From positions 1-35,462 of the forward strand of contig JADGNQ010000048.1 of assembly GCA_017883385.1 (NCBI GenBank): a stretch of 35,462 bases of DNA, given 5' to 3'. Below the pieces are notes generated by a model, which had not been told where the DNA came from, searched no databases, and saw only the letters and a list, made by a program, of their open reading frames with translations. This DNA comes from Candidatus Sulfotelmatobacter sp. GTDB taxonomy: Bacteria; Acidobacteriota; Terriglobia; Terriglobales; Acidobacteriaceae. Positions 1-8,204 of the stretch are shown here, in pieces (positions within the stretch are counted from its first letter, which is position 1; every line of letters starts with the position of its first letter). Both the position numbers and the translations under genes were made by a program.

Positions 1-23
1 AGTTCTCAGTTCTCAGTTCTCAG
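1..23. repeat. Short tandem repeat, unit AGTTCTC, about three copies
   Basis: The window opens with three consecutive copies of the heptamer AGTTCTC plus two further bases. It lies just beyond the stop codon of the minus-strand PilZ-GAF gene, so it is intergenic, and it probably continues past the window edge, which hides the true copy number. No stem-loop or T-tract is visible. Confidence 0.8.
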
Positions 24-32
24 ACTTCGACT

Positions 33-1670
33 TCAGTGGCCGGCTCCTGGTTTCGCGGGTGATTGGTCGCGGAGCCAGGTGCCGGCTTGCTCTTCGATCG
101 CGGCCGCTTGGGCTCGCGTCATGGCGGAGGCTAAAAGGGGAGCAAGGTCCCGGCTGCCTTTGTCGCCGCGGGCGCGGGCTAAAACTGTCCAGAAGTAAGC
201 CTTGTTCAGATCTTTCGGTGCGCCGCGTCCGCCCCAGTAGAGAGATCCCAACTTGGATTGAGCCGCCAGGTTCCCGTGCTCGGCCGCGTTGCTGAACCAA
301 CGAAACGCTTCCTTCTCGTCTTGCTCGATTCCGTTCTTCTGGTCGCCCTGAAAATAGCGGAGGCCCAATGCATTCTCCGCCGCAGAGTTGCCCTGGTCTC
401 CGAGTTGCCGGAGTTGCTCGATGGTTGCGGTCTCGATGGCGAGAGGGGAAGGAGTAGCGGCAGGGCTCGGTGCCTGAGACGACGCGAACACGGTCTGCAG
501 GTGGCTTTGTCCGCGCTCCCGAAGCTTGGCCTGGATCAGCGGCGCGAGGCTATAGCCGAGTGTTATCGGGATCACGACGGCGGCAATGACCAGGACAATC
601 AGATGCGACCGCGGCAAAATGATGCCCCCATTGCTCTTCTCGTCGGAACTCTCCGCTTTTCTTTCTTCCTCAGGCGCGGAGGCGAAGAGCACACTTCCCA
701 GCGTAGGCAAGAAACGATTAGCGGGGGGTGGAGCTTCCAGAGTGGGCAGATTCTCGGCGCGGGCAGCGCGGTTCACGGCGGCAAGCACGGTCTCGGAGAG
801 GCGCTGCAGGGCCCTGCTGTCGGCCTCAGAGAAGGAATCCGGCTGACCGGAGAAAACTTCGAGAATTCCAATCGATTTTTCGCCTACGCGCACGGGAACG
901 GCGAGGATGGAGCGAATGCCCAAAGCCCGGCAACTGTCGGGGTCCACGCACGAGTCGAGATCGGTGTCATCGCAGCGCAGCAAGCGTCCGCTCTTAACGC
1001 ATTCGCCGGAAAAACCCGATCCCACTTGCAGTCGTGCGCCGACCGGGGGAGCACACGGGCCGGAACTGGCGCGACAATCCATGAATTCAGGATCTGCCGT
1101 CGCGAGTGCGATGGCGGCTCCGGACGCGCGAACCAGCGTTTGAGCGCGCCCGGCAATCAACTGCAGGGCGGCGGCGAGGTCAGCACCGAGAGCTTCCACT
1201 TCGCGCTGCACGGCGGTTACGGCGGCAAGGGTACCGGTGTAGTCGGGACGGGGAGAAAGTTGGTCCGCTCCGGGAGGCGAGCCGGTGGCGGCCTCAGCGT
1301 TGGCAACTCCGGACATCGCATTCAGGAAGAGCCACTCGCGCAATCGAAACAAAGAGGCTGAAGGCAATTCAGAGAAACGAAGGCCTGCGCGCCCCGACGG
1401 GTTGACCCAAATCACCTGGCCGGTGGTGTAGATGTGTTCCGCACACTCGGCCAGATCCAAGCACAGGTCCACGCGCTTGTCCGCTTCCAGCGGCGAGCTG
1501 CACTGAATGGCAACACCCTCTTCGCTGATGTCGACGATTTCGTGCAGATCGAGCATCGCGCCCTGGGACTCCGCGGAGAACGTGGCATAGGCTGGGGTCT
1601 GGATCTTGTGCCGGACACACCGGCGACGATTGGGTCGAGCGGGTCGCAACACCGAGGTCATAGCAGCCAT
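33..1670 (-). CDS. PilZ-GAF-transmembrane-Sel1 repeat protein
   Basis: A 545-residue regulator with an unusual domain order. Residues about 15-118 form a PilZ domain: the arginine-rich N-terminal motif (NRRRCVR, 14-20) and D47-I-S-E-E-G52 fit the RxxxR and (D/N)xSxxG c-di-GMP-binding pattern. Residues about 150-303 are a GAF domain ending in a GIRSILAVPV strand. One membrane helix lies at about 356-379. Residues about 424-503 hold Sel1/TPR-like helices (AENALGLRYFQGD, AAQSKLGSLYWGGRG). PilZ and GAF would be cytoplasmic and the Sel1 part probably periplasmic. The likely role is coupling c-di-GMP and a small ligand to an envelope process, but the output is unknown. Its GAF domain is paralogous to the gene at 6686-7588. 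The start at 1670 could instead be the Met at residue 4. The c-di-GMP link is inferred from motifs. Confidence 0.85.
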   Translation of the reverse strand: MAAMTSVLRPARPNRRRCVRHKIQTPAYATFSAESQGAMLDLHEIVDISEEGVAIQCSSPLEADKRVDLCLDLAECAEHIYTTGQVIWVNPSGRAGLRFSELPSASLFRLREWLFLNAMSGVANAEAATGSPPGADQLSPRPDYTGTLAAVTAVQREVEALGADLAAALQLIAGRAQTLVRASGAAIALATADPEFMDCRASSGPCAPPVGARLQVGSGFSGECVKSGRLLRCDDTDLDSCVDPDSCRALGIRSILAVPVRVGEKSIGILEVFSGQPDSFSEADSRALQRLSETVLAAVNRAARAENLPTLEAPPPANRFLPTLGSVLFASAPEEERKAESSDEKSNGGIILPRSHLIVLVIAAVVIPITLGYSLAPLIQAKLRERGQSHLQTVFASSQAPSPAATPSPLAIETATIEQLRQLGDQGNSAAENALGLRYFQGDQKNGIEQDEKEAFRWFSNAAEHGNLAAQSKLGSLYWGGRGAPKDLNKAYFWTVLARARGDKGSRDLAPLLASAMTRAQAAAIEEQAGTWLRDQSPAKPGAGH

Positions 1671-1701
1671 GGGGACGGGGGGCCCGAAGTCTTGCTGCTA
1701 C

Positions 1702-1729
1702 ATATTAGCGCGGGATTGTGGAAAAACAA
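1702..1729 (-). promoter_or_regulatory. Candidate sigma-70 promoter for the PilZ-GAF gene
   Basis: Read on the minus strand, TTGTTT (1729-1724) is followed after 16 bases by TAATAT (1707-1702), about 32 bases before the start codon at 1670. The -10 box is good and the -35 box moderate. This is a motif reading only. Confidence 0.35.
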
Positions 1730-1868
1730 GTTAAAGAAGAAAATCAGAAGGACGACAGGAAGTGAAGAAGGTGTTTAGTGTAGGCCTGCGCCGGGATTCG
1801 CGGAAATCGGCTGCACGAATGGAGGCATCAAGCTCCGAAGAGCCTTCTTCTCATTACTAATCAGGGCG

Positions 1869-1886
1869 AGCCGGCGTCAGCCGGCT
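1869..1886. repeat. 7-bp hairpin overlapping a stop codon
   Basis: AGCCGGC-GTCA-GCCGGCT forms a perfect 7-bp stem with a 4-base loop. It overlaps the last bases of the Tat-exported protein gene that ends at 1885. No T-run follows on either strand, so it is not a classical intrinsic terminator. It resembles the other GC-rich palindromes in this window and may act as an mRNA 3' end stabiliser. Confidence 0.5.
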
Positions 1887-3369
1887 ATAGTTTCAACTCG
1901 CGAATCGCGTCCCCGGCGCCGCTGAGGTCGGCGAGCCGCATCTCGGAATACTTGCGAGATAGAATCACACCTGGCGCGCCAGCGCGGAAAGCCGCCAGGA
2001 CCGCTTCCTTCACGCTTTGCGGGGTGCACTTGCTGTTGTTGGGTTCGGTCGGGATATCAATATCGATGCCGGGCCATATCAGGGTCTTCGTGTCAGCAAT
2101 TCCTTCCAGCGCGCGTTTCGTTTCGCGGTAGACGTAGTCAGCGGAAAGACCGGTGTGCGGGATCTGATCGTAGCTGCGCTCCTTGAATCCCATCACGGCG
2201 TAGTTGAAATCGAGCAGGCCCTGTTTTGAGAGATCGGCATAAAGTGTCGAGCCGGCATTGTCGGCGTATAGCGCCATCCGCTCGCCGCCGCAGTTGTTGT
2301 ACATCACGACCTTGATGAAATCCGAATAGTTCGAAAGCTCGTTGAGGTCCTGTTCCGCGCGGTAGATCGGATTGAAGGAATTGTTGTGCCAGATGTGCCA
2401 ACCCACGGGCACCGCCGGCTTCGCTGTTTTCACTGTTTTGTAGATTGCGGCGTAGGTCTCACGAAGGCTGTCAGTCCAGAGCATTTCCCAGGCGGCTAGT
2501 TCGGGATAGCGTAACAGGAGCCGCCAGAATTGAACGTAGTAACCGTCCACGGGGCGTTTGCCGCTGCGCGAGGAGCGGACGAATTTTTCCAACTCGAGAA
2601 ATCCCTGGCGAGCACGGTCGACATTGATGCCACGTTCTTTCGCTTTGCTCTGACAAAATTGGCAGAAGCAGGTAACTTCGCCGGGATCCACTGGCGGCGT
2701 GTCATGCGTCGCGCCCAAACTGTCGCAAAGCGCGCCCTGACGCTCCGATCCCCACATGATTCCGTCGATGTCGTAGGATCGGGCATAGTCCTCGACGAGG
2801 CCGGTCAGGAAATTGCGGTAGTCCGGATTGTTGACGCAGAGCGTCTCGGCGTTTCGCCCGTACAGATCGCGCTCCTGTACTTTCTCGATGCCCGGCAAGT
2901 CGGTACGAAATACGTCCTCGAGCCAGCAGATGACCTTCATGCCGCGCTTCTGCGCTGCAGGAATCACTTCGGCCAGGATATCGAGATTGCCGTGGTCGGG
3001 GGCACGCGTGTCCTTGAGAACGGTGTTTTTGTAGTACTGGGGATGTGGGATGGCGAAATTCCCGCCGTGAAAATTGAGATCGTACTCCTGCTTGCCGTGA
3101 TCGGGCAGCGGTTGGCCGGGAATCTGCCTTCCGGCGATGCCGCGACCGTAGGTGAACACGGCAAGAAACAGAGTGTTCACGCAGGCCCGTTCCTGAAGGA
3201 CGTCCAGGACTTTCTCGGTACCTTCATCTACAAATGAAATTGCTCCGACCTGGATGCCGATCGTTTTGGAGGAGACTGCAGCAAGTCCTATGTTCGGCAA
3301 GGCCAACGCGGCGCCCGTTCCAGCGGCGATTTTCACGAACTCACGGCGATTCAGGTCGAAGCTCAACAT
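1885..3369 (-). CDS. Tat-exported glycoside-hydrolase-like TIM-barrel protein
   Basis: A 494-residue protein whose N-terminus is a twin-arginine signal (N7-R8-R9-E-F-V-K, then a hydrophobic stretch ending near GLAAV), so it should be exported folded. The remainder resembles the (beta/alpha)8 barrels of putative glycosyl hydrolases: strands such as KVICWLEDVF, DGIMWGSER, VGWHIWHNN and IKVVMYNN, and a Cys-rich loop (CFCQFCQ) typical of uncharacterised glycosidase-like families. I cannot assign catalytic acids or a substrate. A TAGGAG ribosome site about 7 bases upstream supports the ATG at 3369. It is the last gene of a three-gene operon, 9-17 bases from its neighbour, together with a beta-helix protein and another Tat-exported barrel protein. 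This suggests joint action on an extracellular carbohydrate. Family placement is inference from fold-like motifs. Confidence 0.75.
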   Translation of the reverse strand: MLSFDLNRREFVKIAAGTGAALALPNIGLAAVSSKTIGIQVGAISFVDEGTEKVLDVLQERACVNTLFLAVFTYGRGIAGRQIPGQPLPDHGKQEYDLNFHGGNFAIPHPQYYKNTVLKDTRAPDHGNLDILAEVIPAAQKRGMKVICWLEDVFRTDLPGIEKVQERDLYGRNAETLCVNNPDYRNFLTGLVEDYARSYDIDGIMWGSERQGALCDSLGATHDTPPVDPGEVTCFCQFCQSKAKERGINVDRARQGFLELEKFVRSSRSGKRPVDGYYVQFWRLLLRYPELAAWEMLWTDSLRETYAAIYKTVKTAKPAVPVGWHIWHNNSFNPIYRAEQDLNELSNYSDFIKVVMYNNCGGERMALYADNAGSTLYADLSKQGLLDFNYAVMGFKERSYDQIPHTGLSADYVYRETKRALEGIADTKTLIWPGIDIDIPTEPNNSKCTPQSVKEAVLAAFRAGAPGVILSRKYSEMRLADLSGAGDAIRELKL

Positions 3370-3378
3370 TGGTTACTC

Positions 3379-4887
3379 CTATTGTCTTTGATAGCAGCCG
3401 ATGTCTATCTTTCCGGATTTGACGCGGGGTGAGCCTTCGAGATCCAGTTCTCCCACCGGTAGTCCATCAGTCGTGCCGGCAGCGAGCGCGGGAGAATCTG
3501 ACTGCGGATGAAAGTCGCGCGCGGCAACGTCGACAAAATGCGGATCCAGAAAACGGGAATGACGGTCATTCCCCGTGGACTCGACATATTTATCGAATCC
3601 GGTTTCGGTGGCAGAAGCCCCTGCCCAAGCGCTCGCCTTCGCTCCGGACGCACAGTAGTAGAGGTTGTGATCGATATTCACTGACGGCTGGTTTTTGTCG
3701 GCATGAGATTTGTTCACCGCGATCAGGCAGCGAGACCCTGCGTACACGACATTGTTGGCAAAAATATTGTCTGCCATGTTCCATTGCATCTGGAACTCAC
3801 CGGACCCCGTTGCCGACGTATCGTTGTCGTAGAGCGTGTTATTGACCACCGTGCTGTGATCGGTGTGCCCCCGCTCCGGGGCGTAGCCTCCGATGGAGAC
3901 ACCCGCAGTATGGCAGTGATAGATCAGATTGTTTCGCGCCGTGATGTAGCTGGTGGCGCGCTCCTTATGCTCACTCGCCAGTTCGATTCCAAAGTCCCCA
4001 TCGTGAATCACGTTCTGTTCGATCAGGATCCTGGTGCCGCCGTCCACGTAAATGCCATCGGAGTTTTCCTCGTTCTGGTATGCCGGATTGCCGCGCGAGT
4101 GGATGCTGTAAACCAGATTGCCGCTCACCACTCCATCGCGCGCCTGGTCGACAGCCGGATCGGGCGCCGTGCGCTCAAACCCGATGACGTCGATTCCGAT
4201 GTTGTTGTTGTCGTGGACGACATTGTGCGTAATGCGGAAGTTCGTAACGTTCCCGTTCACCACCAGCGACTCGCTGGAACCGGTTTTTAGGTGATGTACT
4301 TCATTGCCGTCAATGATCAGGTCAGTGATCGGGGCTTTGGCGTCGGTGCCATATACGGCGATGCCAAACCCGTTGCCACCGCTTCCGGGAGCATCGCGGC
4401 CTTGAAAATTGTTCTCAATGTGATGGACGTTGTTTTTCAACAGTTCTATATGGGAGCCTGATCCCGTAACGCTTATGCCCAACGGAGCGAGCCGATGTTC
4501 GGCGGTGCGGAAGTTTCGAATTTCAAAACCCTCAATCCGCACGTAACTCTGATTGTGAATCGTCAGTATGCCCTGTCTGCCGGAGGGAATGAGGTGCGCT
4601 GCGTCGAGGATCGCCGTCTCGCCGGGATAGCTTCTGAAAGTGATGAATCCATCGCTCGCGTTGCCGGATGCGTTGATGCTCACCAACTCTTCGTAGATTC
4701 CATCGCGAACGTTGACGGTACTGCCCGCGCGCACGGTGTCTGCGGCGTGTTGAATGGTGCGCCAAGGCGCCACTTGAGTACCGGGATTCGAATCATTCCC
4801 CGTCGTCGCCACGTAGAAGGAGGAGTTTGGCTGGCCAAACGCTCCGGAAACGCAAGCAAGTAATAGAAAGAAGGTCGAAAATTTCAT
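3379..4887 (-). CDS. Secreted right-handed parallel beta-helix protein (pectate-lyase-like fold)
   Basis: About 502 residues. A Sec signal peptide (MKFSTFFLLLACVSGAFGQ) precedes a segment typical of secreted beta-helix proteins: FYVATTGNDSNPGT, then PWRTIQHAADTVRAGSTVNVRDGIY. The remainder has many short strands ending in Asn, such as VRIEGFEIRN, IDGNEVHHL, ITHNVVHDNNNIGIDVIG and IEQNVIHDGDFGIEL. These are parallel beta-helix coils with asparagine ladders, as in polysaccharide lyases and DUF1565 proteins. No catalytic residues can be named. The start at 4887 is preferred because GGAG lies about 8 bases upstream. In-frame ATG 4893 and GTG 4896 are alternatives, but both overlap that ribosome site. 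It lies 13 bases from the upstream gene, within the operon of exported carbohydrate-active-looking proteins. Confidence 0.85.
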   Translation of the reverse strand: MKFSTFFLLLACVSGAFGQPNSSFYVATTGNDSNPGTQVAPWRTIQHAADTVRAGSTVNVRDGIYEELVSINASGNASDGFITFRSYPGETAILDAAHLIPSGRQGILTIHNQSYVRIEGFEIRNFRTAEHRLAPLGISVTGSGSHIELLKNNVHHIENNFQGRDAPGSGGNGFGIAVYGTDAKAPITDLIIDGNEVHHLKTGSSESLVVNGNVTNFRITHNVVHDNNNIGIDVIGFERTAPDPAVDQARDGVVSGNLVYSIHSRGNPAYQNEENSDGIYVDGGTRILIEQNVIHDGDFGIELASEHKERATSYITARNNLIYHCHTAGVSIGGYAPERGHTDHSTVVNNTLYDNDTSATGSGEFQMQWNMADNIFANNVVYAGSRCLIAVNKSHADKNQPSVNIDHNLYYCASGAKASAWAGASATETGFDKYVESTGNDRHSRFLDPHFVDVAARDFHPQSDSPALAAGTTDGLPVGELDLEGSPRVKSGKIDIGCYQRQ

Positions 4888-4900
4888 GGTCATCACTCCT

Positions 4901-6472
4901 CTACACCAACGCCTGATCCAGATGGTTGTGGCGCAGCGTCAGTGAGCCATCCGAATTGACTTTTTGACGGCACGCCCAGCGGACCGGATAACGAACGCCT
5001 TTCACTTCGAGTTCTGCTTTCAGCCGCAGACCCTCCCATTGCGCGCCTGCGGGCAGCATCAGCATGACCTGATGAACACCCACTGGTTTCGGATAACCAG
5101 GATCGACGCAACCCGATGCGTGGAGCTTGTTGTCCTCGCTCAGCACGCTCAGGCGAAGCACTCCAGGAACAGGTGTGATGCCATCGTTGGCGAGTCCGAT
5201 CACCAGACCGGTGACTCCGTCGCGCTTGACAGTCCAGATGAAGGAGGGGCGGACACGGTAGCCGATTTGGCGGGCGATCTCGTCGATCGGCGCCGGGAAC
5301 TTTTCGTAATAGCTCAGGAGGTTGCCAGCGTTCTGCGTGTGCCAACTCCAAAGCGATAGATAGTTGACGCCGACATCGGCTGCGTGGGAAATGATTTGCT
5401 CGTTGTAGGTGATGCCGTCTTCGTCGATCTGTAGTTCCTTGGGATCGCCGGTGGTGAAACCAACCTCACAAATCGCGCCGGTCCACGGTGGACGGTAGCT
5501 GAGCGCCTCGATCTGAGTGTTCTCGATGAAGATCGTATCCGTGCGCAGCCAGTTGCCGGAGCGCATGGTGCGATCGAGCAGGTCGGCGTTGCCCACGTTG
5601 CTGAAGTCGGGTTGCGTGTTCGTGGCCAGCGGGACTTTGGTCCAGTGTTCGAGTTGCATCTCAAACATTGCCGCCCAGGTCTGTTCCGCGACCAACTGGC
5701 TGGGGAAGGGATTGCCCTCGAAGGGCCACGTGTGTCCTTCACCCCAGAAGCCGTACATCATGGTGTCCATAAACTCGACTTGGGGATGGCCGTTGAGCTC
5801 GGCGGCGAGTAGGCCGTTCAATTCGCGAAACGCAGCTTGATACGCCGGGTGGTCGTATTGCGGCACGCGATTGTCTTTCCGGTAGCGCATTTGCGTGGTG
5901 TCGCCCTTCCATTCGCCTTTCAGCTTTACGTAGGGGACTTTGTTGAGGAGGAAATCCGGCATACCGGGGTCGGGGAAGTCGGGATTTTCCAGCATTACCC
6001 GGAAGCCGATGCGTTTGTTGTAGCGACGAGCCAGGTCGAACGTGATCTTCCACCATTCCGGGAAGTTGAGGCGTCCCGGCTGTTTCTGGACATCGCGCCA
6101 GTTGGGGCGGATGTAGATCTTTTGCGCGAAGGGCAGCTTGATCAGATCTTCGAGAGTTTGTTCCTGCGTTTGACCGGGAACATGGAGTGGTCCGGTGTCG
6201 TCGGAGGCATAAACAACAAGGCCCATGCCAAAATTGCTGACGATGTCCTTGGAGGGCGAAGTGACCATCGAGACCTCGCTCTCGGGAACAACCGCGCCGG
6301 GACCATACTGTGGGAATGGGCCCTGATAAAGGCGGTCGAGAACCGGAGGCCCTGATCCCCAATCGTATTTGTCCCAGTTGTGTTCGGGTATCGAGGCGTT
6401 GGCACTGGCTTTGTACAGACCGACTGCGAGTCCTGTTGCGGTGGCGGACTTCAAGAAGCTGCGTCGATCCAT
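4901..6472 (-). CDS. Tat-exported glycosidase-like protein (DUF4832-type barrel)
   Basis: A 523-residue protein with a clear Tat signal (MDRRSFLKSATATGLAVGLY). The body shows TIM-barrel-like strands (KIYIRPNWRDVQ, RIGFRVMLENPDFP, VEFMDTMMYGFWGEGHTWPF, VNYLSLWSWHTQN). A C-terminal beta-sandwich-like part follows (VTGLVIGLANDGITPVPGVLRLSVLSEDN, then LPAGAQWEGLRLKAELEVKGVRYPVRWACRQ). This architecture resembles DUF4832 / beta-galactosidase-like proteins, whose substrates are mostly unknown. AGGAG about 7 bases before the ATG at 6472 makes the start secure. It is the first gene of the three-gene operon running to 1885. Glu and Asp in the FWGEG and DTMMYG segments are candidate active-site residues, which is inference. 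Confidence 0.75.
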   Translation of the reverse strand: MDRRSFLKSATATGLAVGLYKASANASIPEHNWDKYDWGSGPPVLDRLYQGPFPQYGPGAVVPESEVSMVTSPSKDIVSNFGMGLVVYASDDTGPLHVPGQTQEQTLEDLIKLPFAQKIYIRPNWRDVQKQPGRLNFPEWWKITFDLARRYNKRIGFRVMLENPDFPDPGMPDFLLNKVPYVKLKGEWKGDTTQMRYRKDNRVPQYDHPAYQAAFRELNGLLAAELNGHPQVEFMDTMMYGFWGEGHTWPFEGNPFPSQLVAEQTWAAMFEMQLEHWTKVPLATNTQPDFSNVGNADLLDRTMRSGNWLRTDTIFIENTQIEALSYRPPWTGAICEVGFTTGDPKELQIDEDGITYNEQIISHAADVGVNYLSLWSWHTQNAGNLLSYYEKFPAPIDEIARQIGYRVRPSFIWTVKRDGVTGLVIGLANDGITPVPGVLRLSVLSEDNKLHASGCVDPGYPKPVGVHQVMLMLPAGAQWEGLRLKAELEVKGVRYPVRWACRQKVNSDGSLTLRHNHLDQALV

Positions 6473-6685
6473 TTAGCGCTCCTGCAAGGGCGAAGTTCGG
6501 CAACTCGCGCGCGATACCGGAGATAGTACATCAGAATCGAAATAACACGAAAGCGTAAGAAATAATTCGTAATAATTGGGTCGGTCGACGGTGAGGGTGA
6601 AAAACGGCACTTCGGGCGATGTCGAGCCACTTCCCCGATGCCATCTGAGATCCGCGACAAGCCTAAGCGATCCTAAGGTTAAGGC

Positions 6686-7588
6686 CTATGACCTAGCTTG
6701 GCCGGCTGGCTCTCGCACAGGGATGAGGTTGGGCGAGCCCGCCAACCGCACAGTCTGGGCGCGGTGCAGGCTGGAGATGCGGGAGATCGCGGCCACCATC
6801 ATGCTGGAGAGCAGTTGCATGGTGGCAACATCGCGTCCGTCGAAGGCGCCGGGAGAGGAAGACAGCACTTCGAAGATGCCCAGTGTCCGGCGGTAGTGGC
6901 GCAAGGGCGAAACCAGAATGGAGCGCACCCCGAGACGGCGGCAACTGGCCAGGTCAACACGCGGGTTGCGCTCGGCATCGTGGCAGAGCATGACCTCGCC
7001 GGAGCGGACGGCTTCGGCGGAGATGCCGGCGTCGGTCTGCAGGCGCATTCCCAAGTCGGGTGCAGTGCGGCCAGCGCGGGCACGGCAGACAATCTCGTCG
7101 CCCGCACGCAGAGCGATGGCGGCTCCGGTCGCGCCGGTCAGATGCTGGGCGCGTTCGGTGATCGCGCTGATGGCGGGTTCAAGATCGAGTTCCGCGGCAT
7201 GAATCTCTGTATCTTCGCTCGGGAATACGGCACGGAACCCGGATGCGGGATGGGCCGCGTTGGCAACGCGAAGCTGGCTGCGAAGAGCCAGCGATGGCAT
7301 GCGGGAGTGGTCAGCCATGGCCACGACTTCAGGGTCGGGCACAGTGCGCAGCAGGTCGCGAACAAGGCTGTCCAGTTCGGTATCGGTGATGAGGTGCGCG
7401 GTCTGCTGGTGGCGCAGAGATCCGCCCAGCACCCGCGAGAGTCCCAGCAGCGCGTGGCTGCCGCAGGCCAGGCAATACGGCTTGCTGTTGGTGCTGATCA
7501 GCTCGCATTGGACACAGAATGTGGCGGACTGCAGAGGGACAAAGCTAACGTCCTTGAAGGTCGAGCCATACAGTGTCTTGCCAAACAT
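6686..7588 (-). CDS. GAF-domain protein with N-terminal four-Cys zinc-ribbon-like motif
   Basis: A 300-residue soluble protein. C25-VQ-C28 and C39-LA-C42 form a CxxC...CxxC pattern expected to bind zinc. Residues about 120-275 are a GAF domain (ATGAAIALRAGDEIVCRARAG, then SCRRLGVRSILVSPLRHYRRTLGIFEVLSS). The GAF domain is clearly paralogous to that of the PilZ protein at 33-1670, including the shared DxxSCRxLGxRSIL stretch. There is no enzymatic output domain, so it is likely a ligand- or redox-sensing adaptor. It is transcribed toward the Tat/beta-helix operon but separated from it by 213 bases. The start at 7588 has only a weak purine stretch upstream and is less certain than the frame. Confidence 0.8.
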   Translation of the reverse strand: MFGKTLYGSTFKDVSFVPLQSATFCVQCELISTNSKPYCLACGSHALLGLSRVLGGSLRHQQTAHLITDTELDSLVRDLLRTVPDPEVVAMADHSRMPSLALRSQLRVANAAHPASGFRAVFPSEDTEIHAAELDLEPAISAITERAQHLTGATGAAIALRAGDEIVCRARAGRTAPDLGMRLQTDAGISAEAVRSGEVMLCHDAERNPRVDLASCRRLGVRSILVSPLRHYRRTLGIFEVLSSSPGAFDGRDVATMQLLSSMMVAAISRISSLHRAQTVRLAGSPNLIPVREPAGQARS

Positions 7589-7903
7589 GAGTGCTGAGTC
7601 CTCGCTTCCATCTCGGGTGGTGATGAAGGTAAACAGACGGCGAAAGGCGAGAAAGTAGCGGGACTGGTTCCACGTGTGGAAAACCGGTAATAATTCCGGT
7701 GAGGGGAGAAGGTCTCACCCCATCGGCTTAACGCAGGGTGGGCTTTCCTGCAAATAGCGCGAGAAATCAGGCGCACTGCCCGAGTGTGCAGATTCTTGCA
7801 ATCGTCTTATTTTCCGCGAGGAGTATTGATTTCGGTTAGCGGGTCGGCTATGCTTGACACACGTTCGCGGGCCACCCGCGAGAATGGATTACTGGGGAAA
7901 ATC
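7589..7903. other. Intergenic region between the divergent GAF gene and pqqA
   Basis: This 315-base gap should hold promoters for both flanking genes. On the plus strand a perfect TTGACA occurs at 7854-7859, but the nearest -10-like hexamer (GAGAAT, 7880-7885) is 20 bases away, so the promoter assignment is weak. I see no gene in it. Confidence 0.4.
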
Positions 7904-7981
7904 ATGGAATGGACAGCTCCTGCTTTTGAAGAAGTTTGCCTGAACTGCGAAATCAACTCCTACGCCAGCGCCAAACTGTAA
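7904..7981 (+). CDS. pqqA: Coenzyme PQQ precursor peptide PqqA
   Basis: A 25-codon gene, below the size cutoff of most gene callers. The peptide starts MEWTAPAFEEV and contains CEINSY. This matches the PqqA pattern: an N-terminal W-(T/K)-x-P-x-(F/Y) block followed by Glu-x3-Tyr, here E16 and Y20. In known PQQ biosynthesis the radical SAM enzyme PqqE links that Glu to that Tyr, and the remaining residues are trimmed away to leave PQQ. A GGGGA ribosome site lies about 5 bases before the ATG. Two cysteines (C12, C15) precede and flank the reactive Glu. No pqqB, C, D or E lies in the window, so the rest of the pathway must be elsewhere if functional. The main alternative is a different RiPP precursor, which I consider less likely. 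Confidence 0.85.
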   Translation: MEWTAPAFEEVCLNCEINSYASAKL

Positions 7982-8143
7982 GTAGAAAACGCTCCCCCTT
8001 TTTAGCCTGCCTTTCGTGGGTCGAGCCGCGCACCATTGTTGCGACATCCATTGGTTTGACGTGTGCGTCTCAGGAATCTGCCGCGCGCTCAATGAAGTCC
8101 CACTCGAAATCTTTCACCGAGTAAACCAGCGAACAAAGGCGTG

Positions 8144-8174
8144 AAACCACTAAGGGCACGAAGGTTCACGAAGG
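8144..8174. repeat. Interspersed repeat, copy 1 (accac...cacgaagg family)
   Basis: This intergenic stretch between pqqA and the wecA-like gene matches 28249-28278 at 24 of 30 positions, sharing AACCAC, GGCACGAA and CACGAAGG. It carries the internal direct repeat CACGAAGG / CACGAAGG. Repeats of this look occur between genes in several phyla with large soil genomes. No transposase is associated. Confidence 0.6.
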
Positions 8175-8204
8175 GAGATTCCGCCTTCTGCGGTTATACC
8201 GGCG

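Noticed and set aside
258-1361. 367-codon plus-strand frame
   Set aside because: Antisense to the PilZ-GAF gene; low-complexity Gly/Arg-rich product without any recognisable motif.
7854-7885. TTGACA-based promoter for pqqA
   Set aside because: The -35 hexamer is perfect, but the best -10 (GAGAAT) needs a 20-base spacer and would leave almost no leader, so it is not claimed as a promoter.
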